From Caulobacter sp. (GTDB lineage Bacteria; Pseudomonadota; Alphaproteobacteria; Caulobacterales; Caulobacteraceae): a stretch of 50,118 nt of DNA. The DNA is taken from NCBI GenBank assembly GCA_021741355.1, contig JAIOXZ010000027.1, positions 1-50,118 on the forward strand, read 5' to 3'. The number at the start of each line of letters is the position of its first letter. Position 1 is the stretch's first letter. The position numbers and the translations under genes are program-made. Shown here in pieces: positions 8,396 to 15,828 of this stretch. The notes under the pieces were generated by a model, which ran no database searches, had not been told where the DNA came from, and worked only from the letters and a program-made list of their open reading frames with translations.

Positions 8396-9367
8396 ATGAA
8401 GGACAGTGGGAGACCCGGTGTGGCGCGGAAGCGACCCAAAGGCGTTCTGGAAATCGGCTGGGCCTGCTTTGAATCGGCCGCCGCCGGCCGGTTCGAGCAT
8501 GTGCCGATCCACGTCTGCTACGCCGAGGACACGGTCCGCAGGGTGACGCTCGAAGCCGGCGGCGGCCACGGCTGGCGCATCTCCGCCCTCACCACACCGC
8601 GTGACAAACCCGCCCCGTGGAAGATCGTCGTGGTCACCGGCGCGCCGAGCTGGGCCGAATACTGGGCGCCGCTGCTGGCCGCGCTGCCCGCGGATCGCGA
8701 GATGATCGTCGTCGACCGCCCGGGTTTCGCGGGCAGCGAGCCGGTGGAATATGTCGGCGACATCCGCGTCCAGGCCGCCGCCCTCGCCCCGCTGCTGGAG
8801 GCGGCGCCGGGTCAGAAGGTCCTGCTTGTCGGCCAATCCTACGGGGCGGCCATCGCCGCGCTGATGGCCGCGGAAGGCCCGAAATCCCTGAAGGGCCTCG
8901 TGCTGCTGTCGGGCTATTTCGGCGAGTCCGGGCCGACCGCCCGCTGGCTGGTCGACTGGGGCGGCAAGCTGCTGCCGTTCATCCCCCGCGACCTCAAGAA
9001 CGCGGTGCGCGAGGTGGCCGGCCAGGCGACCCAGCTTGAGCACCTGCATACCGCGCTCGACCGCCTGACCCTGCCGCTGCACATCATCCACGGCGACGCG
9101 GACGACTTCGCGCCGATCGAGACGGCGGAACGCCTCCGCGACCGGCTGGCGACGCGTCGCAAGCTGAAACTGCGGTTCCAGCGGGTCGCCATGGCGGACC
9201 ATTTCCTCAATGACGGCGCGCCCGAAGACCTGATCACGCTGATCGAGGCCTGCCTGCCGGCGCCGACGCACCTTGAACGCTTGCAGACCGCCATTGAGTC
9301 TCAATGGTTGCAATTCGTCAAAACTATACCCTTGAATGCGTCGCGCGTAGTCACCCGCCCCGGGTGA
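8396..9367 (+). CDS. alpha/beta-fold hydrolase
   Basis: Serine hydrolase with the nucleophile elbow GQSYGAA, an acid candidate in HGDADDFAP and the catalytic histidine in MADHFLND, i.e. a complete Ser-Asp-His set. The oxyanion region follows strand IVVVTGAP. There is no signal peptide, so it is probably cytosolic. The start is uncertain: ATG 8396 is used, but a TTG at 8378 and GTGs at 8390 and 8393 are in frame and none has a strong ribosome site. The last 25 or so residues (after TAIESQ) look non-conserved. Substrate unknown; esterases, lipases and epoxide hydrolases share this fold. Confidence 0.8.
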   Translation: MKDSGRPGVARKRPKGVLEIGWACFESAAAGRFEHVPIHVCYAEDTVRRVTLEAGGGHGWRISALTTPRDKPAPWKIVVVTGAPSWAEYWAPLLAALPADREMIVVDRPGFAGSEPVEYVGDIRVQAAALAPLLEAAPGQKVLLVGQSYGAAIAALMAAEGPKSLKGLVLLSGYFGESGPTARWLVDWGGKLLPFIPRDLKNAVREVAGQATQLEHLHTALDRLTLPLHIIHGDADDFAPIETAERLRDRLATRRKLKLRFQRVAMADHFLNDGAPEDLITLIEACLPAPTHLERLQTAIESQWLQFVKTIPLNASRVVTRPG

Positions 9368-9387
9368 AGCGGCCAGATCGGTGAAAC

Positions 9388-10470
9388 GTGCTTTACCCAG
9401 TGATCATGAGTGGAGGATCCGGCCAGCGTCTGTGGCCCGCCTCCCGACCGCATTTCCCCAAGCCGTTCATTCCGCTTGTCGGCGCGCGGTCGACCTTTGA
9501 CGAGGCGCTTGAGCGCAGTCAGGGCCTGCCGGACGCCGCGCCGGTGACGGTGGTCGCCGGTCGCGCCCATGCACCGGCCATCCGCCGCGCGCTGCAGCGG
9601 GCGGGCGGCGGCGGACTGCTGTTGCTGGAACCCGAAGCGCGGGACTCGGCCCCGGCGATGGCGGCGGCCGCACATCTGATCGCGGCGAAGGATCCCGAGG
9701 CCGTCATCCTGTTCCTGGCCGCCGACCACCATATTCCCGACCACCATGCCTTCGCCCAGGCGGTTGGCCTCGCCGAGCGGCACGCCCGCGACGGCTGGAT
9801 CGTGACCCTGGGCGTGCAGCCCGACGCGCCGTCGACGGCCTACGGGTACATCCGTCCGGGCGAGGCGCTCGGCGGCATCCATCATGTGGCGGCCTTCGTC
9901 GAGAAGCCGAACCTCGCCGAGGCGGAACAGTTCCTGCGCGACGGCTATCTGTGGAACAGCGGCATGTTCATCACCCGGGCGGATGCGTTCATCGCCGAGC
10001 TCGATCTGCATGCGCCCGAGATCAACATCGCGGCGCGTGACGCCGTCGAGCAGGGCGATCACGAACCCCACCAGGTGACGCTCGGCGGCCGGTTCCGCGC
10101 CGCGCCGAAGATCTCCATCGACTACGCCGTGATGGAGAAGACCGATCGCGCCGTTGTGGCCCCGGCGCATTTCGCCTGGTCGGACCTCGGCGCCTGGAAC
10201 GCGGTTCTGGCGGCGTCGAAGCGCGACGCCAGCGGCAACAGCGCCGCCGGCGAGGTGGTGCTCGAAAACGTCGAGGGCTGCCTGGTCCGCGCCGGCCAGG
10301 GCATGACCGTGGTCGTGGTCGGCGGCCGCAACCTGGCCGTCATCGCCGATCGCGAGGCGGTGATGGTCTGCGATCTCGACTCCGCCGAGGGGTTGAAGGC
10401 CGCCGTCGATCGCGCGTCGCGCATGGGCAATGTGGTGCTCGGGGAAACCGGCTTCCCGTCCCAGCGCTGA
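9388..10470 (+). CDS. manC: mannose-1-phosphate guanylyltransferase
   Basis: Makes GDP-mannose from GTP and mannose 1-phosphate. The 360-residue protein begins with the nucleotide-binding loop GGSGQRLWPASRPHFPKPF, followed by EPEARDSAPA, the metal/sugar region FLAADHHIPD, AFVEKP and WNSGMF, and ends in a shortened hexapeptide-like tail (RNLAVIADREAVMVCD). It is the single-domain form without the phosphomannose isomerase cupin seen in AlgA-type enzymes. GTG 9388 is chosen because the conserved LYPVIMSGGSG sequence starts right there. With the next two genes it forms a likely mannose-glycan cassette. Confidence 0.9.
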   Translation: MLYPVIMSGGSGQRLWPASRPHFPKPFIPLVGARSTFDEALERSQGLPDAAPVTVVAGRAHAPAIRRALQRAGGGGLLLLEPEARDSAPAMAAAAHLIAAKDPEAVILFLAADHHIPDHHAFAQAVGLAERHARDGWIVTLGVQPDAPSTAYGYIRPGEALGGIHHVAAFVEKPNLAEAEQFLRDGYLWNSGMFITRADAFIAELDLHAPEINIAARDAVEQGDHEPHQVTLGGRFRAAPKISIDYAVMEKTDRAVVAPAHFAWSDLGAWNAVLAASKRDASGNSAAGEVVLENVEGCLVRAGQGMTVVVVGGRNLAVIADREAVMVCDLDSAEGLKAAVDRASRMGNVVLGETGFPSQR

Positions 10471-10571
10471 CGGGCGCACGGCGGCATGACAGGGCGCCAC
10501 GCATCCAATCGGCCCTCTTCCGCGTTGCAACATCGACAGGCGCCGGACGGCCCGCGCCGCCGGGGACCGCC

Positions 10572-13022
10572 ATGCAACGATCGACAGCCGCCACGTTCGC
10601 CGTCAATCCTTCGATGACCCCGCTCCCGCTGGCGCAGACGCTGCGCAGCGTCGTGCTGATCGGCAGCTTTCCGCCCCGCCGGTGTGGCATCGCCACCTTC
10701 ACCTGTGACGTCCTGGACGCGCTGAAAGCCGCCGCACCGACGATCGACTGCCGCGTGATCGCCATGACCGACGAGGGCGGCGGCCACGCGTACGGCCCGG
10801 AGGTGATGTTCCAGGTCCACCAGAACCGCGCCGCCGACTATCTCGAGGCCGCCCGCCGGATCAACGACGCCGCGCCGGACTGCGTCTGTGTCCAGCACGA
10901 GTTCGGACTGTTCGGCGGCCCGGCCGGCGAGCATCTGATGCTGATGCTGGACGCGGTCAGGGCGCCGGTCACCACCACGCTGCACACCGTGCTGACTGAT
11001 CCGGACGCCGACCAGCGCCGCGTCTTCGAACGGCTGACCAAGCGGTCGGCGCGGATCATCGTCATGGCCGAACGCGGCCGCCAGATCCTGACGGACGTCT
11101 GGAAGGTCCCCGCCTCGAAGATCGTCGTGACGCCCCACGGCGCGCCCGACCGACCGCTGACCGACACCGCCGAGGCCAAGGCCAGGCTGGGTTTGGCGGG
11201 GCATGAGGTGATGCTGACCTTCGGCCTGCTGTCGCCCGGCAAGGGGCTGGAATCGATGATCCGGGCCCTGCCCGCGATCGTCGCCGCGCGACCGGACGCG
11301 CTCTATGTCATCCTCGGCGCGACGCACCCGCACCTGATCGCCCGCGAAGGCGAGGCCTATCGCGAAGGCCTTTTCGTCCTCGCCCGCGACCTGGGCGTCG
11401 GCGACCATGTGCGGTTCCACAATCAGTATGTCGACACCCCGCTGCTGCTCGACTGGCTGGAGGCGGCCGACCTCTATGTGACCCCCTATCCCAACGTCGC
11501 GCAGATCACCTCCGGGACGCTGTCCTACGCAGTGGCGCTGGGCAAGGCGGTGATCTCCACCCCCTACTGGCATGCACAGGAATTGCTGGCCGACGATCGC
11601 GGCGTGCTGACGCCCTTTAATGATCCGGACGCCATGGCGACCGCCGCGGTCGCGCTGCTCGGCGATCCCGGGCGGATGAACGCCCTGCGCCAACGGGCCT
11701 GGGACGCGGGTCGCGAGACCCTCTGGAGCCGGCTGGCGGAGCGCTACCTCGCCGTGTTCGCGGAGGTTCGCCAACAGCGGATGCCGGCCCGCGCGAACGG
11801 CGCCGAGCCGCGCAGCTTCGCGGTCAACCCCCTGCCGCGGCCCGCGCTGGGCGGGGTGCGGCGCATGACCGACGGCGTCGGCATGCTGCAGCACAGTGTC
11901 TACGGCGTTCCCGACCGCAACCACGGCTACTGCGTCGACGACAACGCCCGCGCGCTGCTCCTCATGCACCGCCTGCGGGCCGTGGGGATGAACACGCCGG
12001 AGACGACTACGCTGGCGGAGACCTACTCGGCCTTCGTCCATCACGCCTGGAACAGCGACGCCGGCCGGTTCCGCAACTTCATGGCCTATGACCGCACCTG
12101 GCTTGAGGAGGTCGGGTCGGACGACAGCGTCGCCCGCGCCTGGTGGTCGGTGGCCGTGACCGCGTCGGAAGCCGGCTCGCCGGCCCTGCGCCTGTGGGCG
12201 CGCGAGCTGGCCGCGAAGATCGCCCCGCATCTCGACAGCTTCACCGCCCTGCGCACCTACGCCTTCCTGGTGCTCGGCCTGGCCAGCCTGGTCCGCGCAG
12301 AGCCCGGCCTCAGCCATGAGCGCGAGCTGCTGCAGCGGCTCGCCCGGGGTCTGGCCGGCGTCCTGCGCGGCTCGGAGACCGACGACTGGTGCTGGTTCGA
12401 GGACGGCCTTACCTACGACAACGCCCGGCTGCCGGAGGCCCTTCTGCGGGCCGGTCTGGTGCTGGATGACGAGGCCCTGACCCAGGCCGGCCTGAACGCG
12501 CTGCACTGGCTCTGTGGCCGGCAGACCGGTGTCGGCGGCGTCTTCCGCGCGGTCGGCACCCGGAACTTCGGGCTGCCGTTCACGGTCGCCGCGCCGTTCG
12601 ACCAGCAGCCGCTCGAGGCCGCCGCGACGGTCGACGCCTGCGCGGCGGCCCTCGCAGCGACCGGTGATCGCTGGTGGCTGGGCGAGGCCCGGCGCGCCTT
12701 CGACTGGTTCCTCGGCAAGAACGACCTCGGGGTTCCCGTCGGCGATCCCCTGACCGGCGACTGCTACGACGGCCTCACGCCGGACGGTCCCAACCTGAAC
12801 CGGGGCGCGGAGTCAGTGCTGTCCTTCCAGCTGGCCGCCTGCGCCATGCTGGTCCTCGAACGCCTCGCCGAGCCTGCCGCCCGTCCCGCCGACAAGGCCT
12901 CCACAGAAGATCGATCCGCCGAACGATGCCCCACATCACCCACAGTGACCTCCGCATCCCGCCCGACCCCGCGCGCGTCGTCATTCGGCCTTTCCACATT
13001 GCTCCAGATCCCCGACCGCTGA
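10572..13022 (+). CDS. GT4-type glycosyltransferase fused to a helical glycosidase-like domain
   Basis: Two-domain protein of 816 residues. Residues about 20-415 form a GT-B glycosyltransferase: GSFPPRRCGIATFT at the start, VQHEFGLFGG, the donor-domain entry LTFGLLSPGKGLESM and the nucleotide-sugar region YAVALGKAVISTPYWHAQE. Residues about 430-765 look like an alpha/alpha-toroid resembling six-hairpin glycosidases (NHGYCVDDNARALLLMH, WCWFEDGLTYDNARLPEAL, YDGLTPDGPNLNRGAES). Placement between manC and a GH130 gene makes a mannosyltransferase using GDP-mannose the best guess. The last 32 codons overlap the GH130 gene out of phase and are low-complexity Ser/Thr/Pro, so the natural end may be earlier in relatives. 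Confidence 0.82.
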   Translation: MQRSTAATFAVNPSMTPLPLAQTLRSVVLIGSFPPRRCGIATFTCDVLDALKAAAPTIDCRVIAMTDEGGGHAYGPEVMFQVHQNRAADYLEAARRINDAAPDCVCVQHEFGLFGGPAGEHLMLMLDAVRAPVTTTLHTVLTDPDADQRRVFERLTKRSARIIVMAERGRQILTDVWKVPASKIVVTPHGAPDRPLTDTAEAKARLGLAGHEVMLTFGLLSPGKGLESMIRALPAIVAARPDALYVILGATHPHLIAREGEAYREGLFVLARDLGVGDHVRFHNQYVDTPLLLDWLEAADLYVTPYPNVAQITSGTLSYAVALGKAVISTPYWHAQELLADDRGVLTPFNDPDAMATAAVALLGDPGRMNALRQRAWDAGRETLWSRLAERYLAVFAEVRQQRMPARANGAEPRSFAVNPLPRPALGGVRRMTDGVGMLQHSVYGVPDRNHGYCVDDNARALLLMHRLRAVGMNTPETTTLAETYSAFVHHAWNSDAGRFRNFMAYDRTWLEEVGSDDSVARAWWSVAVTASEAGSPALRLWARELAAKIAPHLDSFTALRTYAFLVLGLASLVRAEPGLSHERELLQRLARGLAGVLRGSETDDWCWFEDGLTYDNARLPEALLRAGLVLDDEALTQAGLNALHWLCGRQTGVGGVFRAVGTRNFGLPFTVAAPFDQQPLEAAATVDACAAALAATGDRWWLGEARRAFDWFLGKNDLGVPVGDPLTGDCYDGLTPDGPNLNRGAESVLSFQLAACAMLVLERLAEPAARPADKASTEDRSAERCPTSPTVTSASRPTPRASSFGLSTLLQIPDR

Positions 13023-14218
13023 AGGCGGGCCAGGTCTCGCGCGCACGGCGCATCGTCGACGCTGTGCTGGCGATGGACATGCGCACCTGCGAATCTGAAC
13101 TGGCGCTGGTGAACCAGGACTTCGGCGACCGGCACTGGCAGACGCGCGGCGTCCACCTGGAGCGCTATGCCCAGATCAAGGCGCAGCTCGGTCTGAAGCC
13201 CGGCCTGCGCGAGACGCGCAAGGCGCTGATCGGCGCCTATTTCTGCCATGAATACAGCTATGCCGGCGCGGCCCTGACCAACCCCAGCATCACGCCACAC
13301 CCCGACCAGACAGGTCTGGTCGGCGGCGCTGTGCGGATCGTGCTGTCGATGCGCGCCGTCGGTGAGGGGCACATCTCCTCGATCGCTTTCCGCGAAGGGA
13401 TCGTCACGCCCGACGGCAAGCTCGCGCTGATGCCCGAACCCCGTGTGGCGATGGCCGCCCACGTCTGTGATCCGCCGCCGGAGGGCATTCCGGAGGGGCC
13501 GGTGGCGGCCTGCCGCTACGAAGAGGCTTCGCTGTCGGGGACCGTGATCTTCCCCTTCACCCAGGCGCAGCGGAACGGTCTGGAGGATCTGCGGCTGGTG
13601 CGGTTCATGGCCCCGGGCGAGGATCCCGTCTGGTACGGCACCTACACGGCCTACAGCGGCATGGCGATCGCCTCGGAGATGCTGGTCACCCGGGACTTCC
13701 GCGACTTCGACCTGCTGCCGATGAGTGGCACGGCGGCGCGCAACAAGGGCATGGCGCTGTTCCCGCGCAAGATCGGCGGCCGGTACGCGATGATCGGCCG
13801 GCAGGACGGCGAGAACATCTGGTTCCTGCACTCGAACGACCTGCTGGACTGGAACGGCGGCGAACGGATCGTCACCCCGCGCTTCCCCTGGGAGCTGGTC
13901 CAGATGGGCAACTGCGGCTCGCCGATGGAGATCGACGAGGGCTGGCTGCTGCTGACCCACGGCGTCGGCGCGATGCGCAAATACGCCATCGGCGCGGTGC
14001 TGCTCGACAAGGACGATCCGACGAAGGTGCTGGGCCGGACCGCGACGCCGCTGATCTCGCCCTCGGACGAGAACCGCGAAGGCTACGTGCCCAACGTCGT
14101 CTACACCTGCGGCGGCCTGGTCATCGGCCGGCGCCTGGTCCTGCCCTACGGCGTCGCCGACAGCTCGATCGCGTTTTGCTCGCTGGATGTGGACGAGCTG
14201 GTGGGGGAGCTGGTTTAG
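12926..14218 (+). CDS. GH130-family mannoside phosphorylase/hydrolase
   Basis: Family GH130 enzymes phosphorolyse or hydrolyse beta-mannosides (beta-1,4 or beta-1,2). The 430-residue protein starts with the family-like LRIPPDPARVVIRPF, and shows NGLEDLRLVRF (matching the EDPR-type motif of the five-bladed propeller), TYTAYSG, GMALFPRKIGGRYAMIGRQD, LHSNDLLDW and the C-terminal DENREGYVPNVVYTCGG and LPYGVADS. No signal peptide, so a cytoplasmic substrate is implied, which favours a phosphorylase. ATG 12926 lies 97 bases inside the end of the glycosyltransferase gene; the conserved N-terminus requires this early start. Confidence 0.85.
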   Translation: MPHITHSDLRIPPDPARVVIRPFHIAPDPRPLKAGQVSRARRIVDAVLAMDMRTCESELALVNQDFGDRHWQTRGVHLERYAQIKAQLGLKPGLRETRKALIGAYFCHEYSYAGAALTNPSITPHPDQTGLVGGAVRIVLSMRAVGEGHISSIAFREGIVTPDGKLALMPEPRVAMAAHVCDPPPEGIPEGPVAACRYEEASLSGTVIFPFTQAQRNGLEDLRLVRFMAPGEDPVWYGTYTAYSGMAIASEMLVTRDFRDFDLLPMSGTAARNKGMALFPRKIGGRYAMIGRQDGENIWFLHSNDLLDWNGGERIVTPRFPWELVQMGNCGSPMEIDEGWLLLTHGVGAMRKYAIGAVLLDKDDPTKVLGRTATPLISPSDENREGYVPNVVYTCGGLVIGRRLVLPYGVADSSIAFCSLDVDELVGELV

Positions 14219-14225
14219 AACCTAC

Positions 14226-14276
14226 CTCTCCCTATTGGGAGAGGGGGACCACCCGAAGGGTGGTGGAGTGGGAAGC
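14226..14276. repeat. left inverted arm flanking the DUF559 gene (family B-like)
   Basis: Composite palindrome right after the GH130 stop: CTCTCCC-TATT-GGGAGAG, then ACCACCC-GAA-GGGTGGT, then GGAGTGGG. It is the inverted partner of 14721-14771: 25 of 26 outer bases match (14226-14251 against 14746-14771), and about 20 of the next 25. In the inner hairpin the stem bases differ between arms but remain paired (CCC/GGG here, TGC/GCA on the other side), so the fold rather than the sequence is kept. Confidence 0.8.
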
Positions 14277-14318
14277 GCCACGGGCCGACGACTAGCCTCA
14301 AAAGATGTGTTGTTAGAG

Positions 14319-14337
14319 TACAATCTCTATGATTGTA
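14319..14337. promoter_or_regulatory. candidate operator dyad before the DUF559 gene
   Basis: TACAATC-TCTAT-GATTGTA, a perfect 7-5-7 dyad ending eight bases before the ATG at 14345. It lies in a short stretch clearly richer in A/T than its surroundings (about 14300-14340), which also holds the only plausible promoter-like bases for this gene. Either a repressor site or an RNA hairpin covering the ribosome site is possible. Confidence 0.35.
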
Positions 14338-14344
14338 TTTCGAC

Positions 14345-14707
14345 ATGGACGCAACCTCACCCGCCACCCGGGCGCGAGCCAAGCGCCTCAGGGCCAACAT
14401 GAACCTGCCCGAACGCCGACTCTGGTGGGTGTTGCGCAAGAGCGGTCTGGATGGGCTAGAGTTCCGGCGGCAACATCCGCTCGGGCCGTTCGTGCTGGAT
14501 TTCTACTGTCATGCCGCCCGATTGGCTGTGGAAGTGGACGGCGGATCACACGACATCGCCGGCCGGCGCGAGAGCGACGCCAGACGCGATCAATGGCTCA
14601 AGGACCGTGGAATCCATACCCTGCGCTTGCCGGCGAGGCTGCTGGAGGATGATCCGGGCATGGCTTTGGCGCGGATACGCGAGGCTGCGGCGCGACCGAA
14701 GCACTAA
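14345..14707 (+). CDS. DUF559 endonuclease-like protein (VSR/PD-(D/E)XK type)
   Basis: Small protein of 120 residues. The core FRRQHPLGPFVLDFYC then LAVEVDGGSHD matches DUF559, related to very-short-patch-repair endonucleases; the Asp of LDFYC and the Glu/Asp of EVDGG are the expected metal-binding residues, so the nuclease site looks intact. The N-terminal helix NLPERRLWWVLRKS is also typical. A TTG at 14333 is an alternative start. The gene is exactly enclosed by two inverted palindromic arms (14226-14276, 14721-14771), as if carried by a small mobile or REP-type element. No activity has been shown for most DUF559 proteins. Confidence 0.85.
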   Translation: MDATSPATRARAKRLRANMNLPERRLWWVLRKSGLDGLEFRRQHPLGPFVLDFYCHAARLAVEVDGGSHDIAGRRESDARRDQWLKDRGIHTLRLPARLLEDDPGMALARIREAAARPKH

Positions 14708-14720
14708 CGTCCACCACCAA

Positions 14721-14771
14721 GCATCCCACGCCACCATGCTTCGCATGGTCCCCCTCTCCCAAGAGGGAGAG
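14721..14771. repeat. right inverted arm flanking the DUF559 gene (family B-like)
   Basis: Reverse-complement partner of 14226-14276, made of ACCATGC-TTC-GCATGGT followed by CCTCTCCC-AA-GAGGGAGAGG. It begins 13 bases after the DUF559 stop and ends one base before the korB stop codon, so it may also serve as the 3' structure of korB on the minus strand. Confidence 0.8.
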
Positions 14772-14772
14772 G

Positions 14773-15828
14773 CTATCTCAGCGCGGCGTTGATCTTGGCG
14801 AGGGCCGCCGAGCCGGGCGTCAGTTCGGCGTCGGTCAGGGCGTTCAGGGCGCGCGGGACGGTGTTCAGGGCGTCGTGCAGGTCCTCGGCTTCCGGATCGA
14901 CATAGAGCAGGCCGGTGACGATCTCGCCGACGGCCTGGCGCTCCTGCAGGTAGCTCATCGCCCGCACCCGGTCGGTCGCGTCATAGTCCTCCGCGACCTT
15001 GCGCAGCAGCAAGGTTGAGCCATCGTGCTGGGCCACCTCGACCAGCGAGCCGGGCTCGTAGGCGGTGGTCACCGGCACGCGGCCGAGCAGCACGTCGAGC
15101 CGGTTGACCGCCTCGTTGTGCTCGCGCACCCAGTCGAAGCTCTTGGTCGAGCCCTTGTGGTTGTTGAACGCGATGCAGGGGCTCAGCACGTCGATGAAGG
15201 CCGCGCCCTTGTGGGTCAGCGCCGCCTTGATCAGCGGCACCAGCTGGTCCTTGTCGCCCGAGAAGCTGCGGCCGACGAAGGTGGCGCCCAGTTGCAGGGC
15301 CAGGGCGACCAGATCGATGCCGCTGTCGGAATTGACCACGCCCTTCTTGGACTTGCTGCCCTTGTCGGCGGTGGCCGAGAACTGGCCCTTGGTCAGGCCG
15401 TAGACGCCGTTGTTCTCTACGATATAGGCCATGTTGACCCCGCGCCGCATGGCGTGGGCGAACTGGCCCAGACCGATCGAGGCGCTGTCGCCGTCGCCGG
15501 AAACGCCCAGGTAGATCAGCTCGCGGTTGGCCAGGTTGGCGCCGGTCAGCACCGACGGCATCCGGCCGTGCACGGTGTTGAAGCCGTGGCTGGCGCTGAG
15601 GAAGTAGTCCGGCGTCTTGGACGAGCAGCCGATGCCTGACAGCTTGGCCAGACGGTGCGGCTCCAGGTCGATCTCGAAACAGGCCTGGACGATCGCGGCG
15701 CTGATCGAGTCATGGCCGCAGCCGGCGCAGAGGGTCGAGACCCGTCCCTCGTAGTCGCGGCGCGTGAAGCCCAGCTTGTTGGTCGTCAGGGACGGATGAT
15801 GGAACTGCGGTTTGACGATGTAGGTCAT
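14773..15828 (-). CDS. korB: 2-oxoacid:ferredoxin oxidoreductase, beta subunit (KorB-like)
   Basis: TPP-binding subunit of 351 residues. Visible motifs are CAGCGHDSI near residue 34, GIGCSSKTPDYF, the TPP/metal motif GDGDSASIGLGQF and ENNGVYGLTKGQFSATADKG. Together with KorA it oxidatively decarboxylates a 2-oxoacid to acyl-CoA and reduces ferredoxin. The protein lacks the extra C-terminal extension of some POR enzymes and matches two-subunit KGOR-type enzymes; 2-oxoglutarate is the likely substrate, pyruvate less so. Its start overlaps the korA stop by an ATGA, so the subunits are translationally coupled. Confidence 0.92.
   Translation of the reverse strand: MTYIVKPQFHHPSLTTNKLGFTRRDYEGRVSTLCAGCGHDSISAAIVQACFEIDLEPHRLAKLSGIGCSSKTPDYFLSASHGFNTVHGRMPSVLTGANLANRELIYLGVSGDGDSASIGLGQFAHAMRRGVNMAYIVENNGVYGLTKGQFSATADKGSKSKKGVVNSDSGIDLVALALQLGATFVGRSFSGDKDQLVPLIKAALTHKGAAFIDVLSPCIAFNNHKGSTKSFDWVREHNEAVNRLDVLLGRVPVTTAYEPGSLVEVAQHDGSTLLLRKVAEDYDATDRVRAMSYLQERQAVGEIVTGLLYVDPEAEDLHDALNTVPRALNALTDAELTPGSAALAKINAALR

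Noticed and set aside
7304..9313. 669-residue minus-strand frame opposite midA, pgeF and the hydrolase
   Set aside because: Spans three genes with intact active-site motifs on the plus strand; long antisense frames are expected at this GC content.
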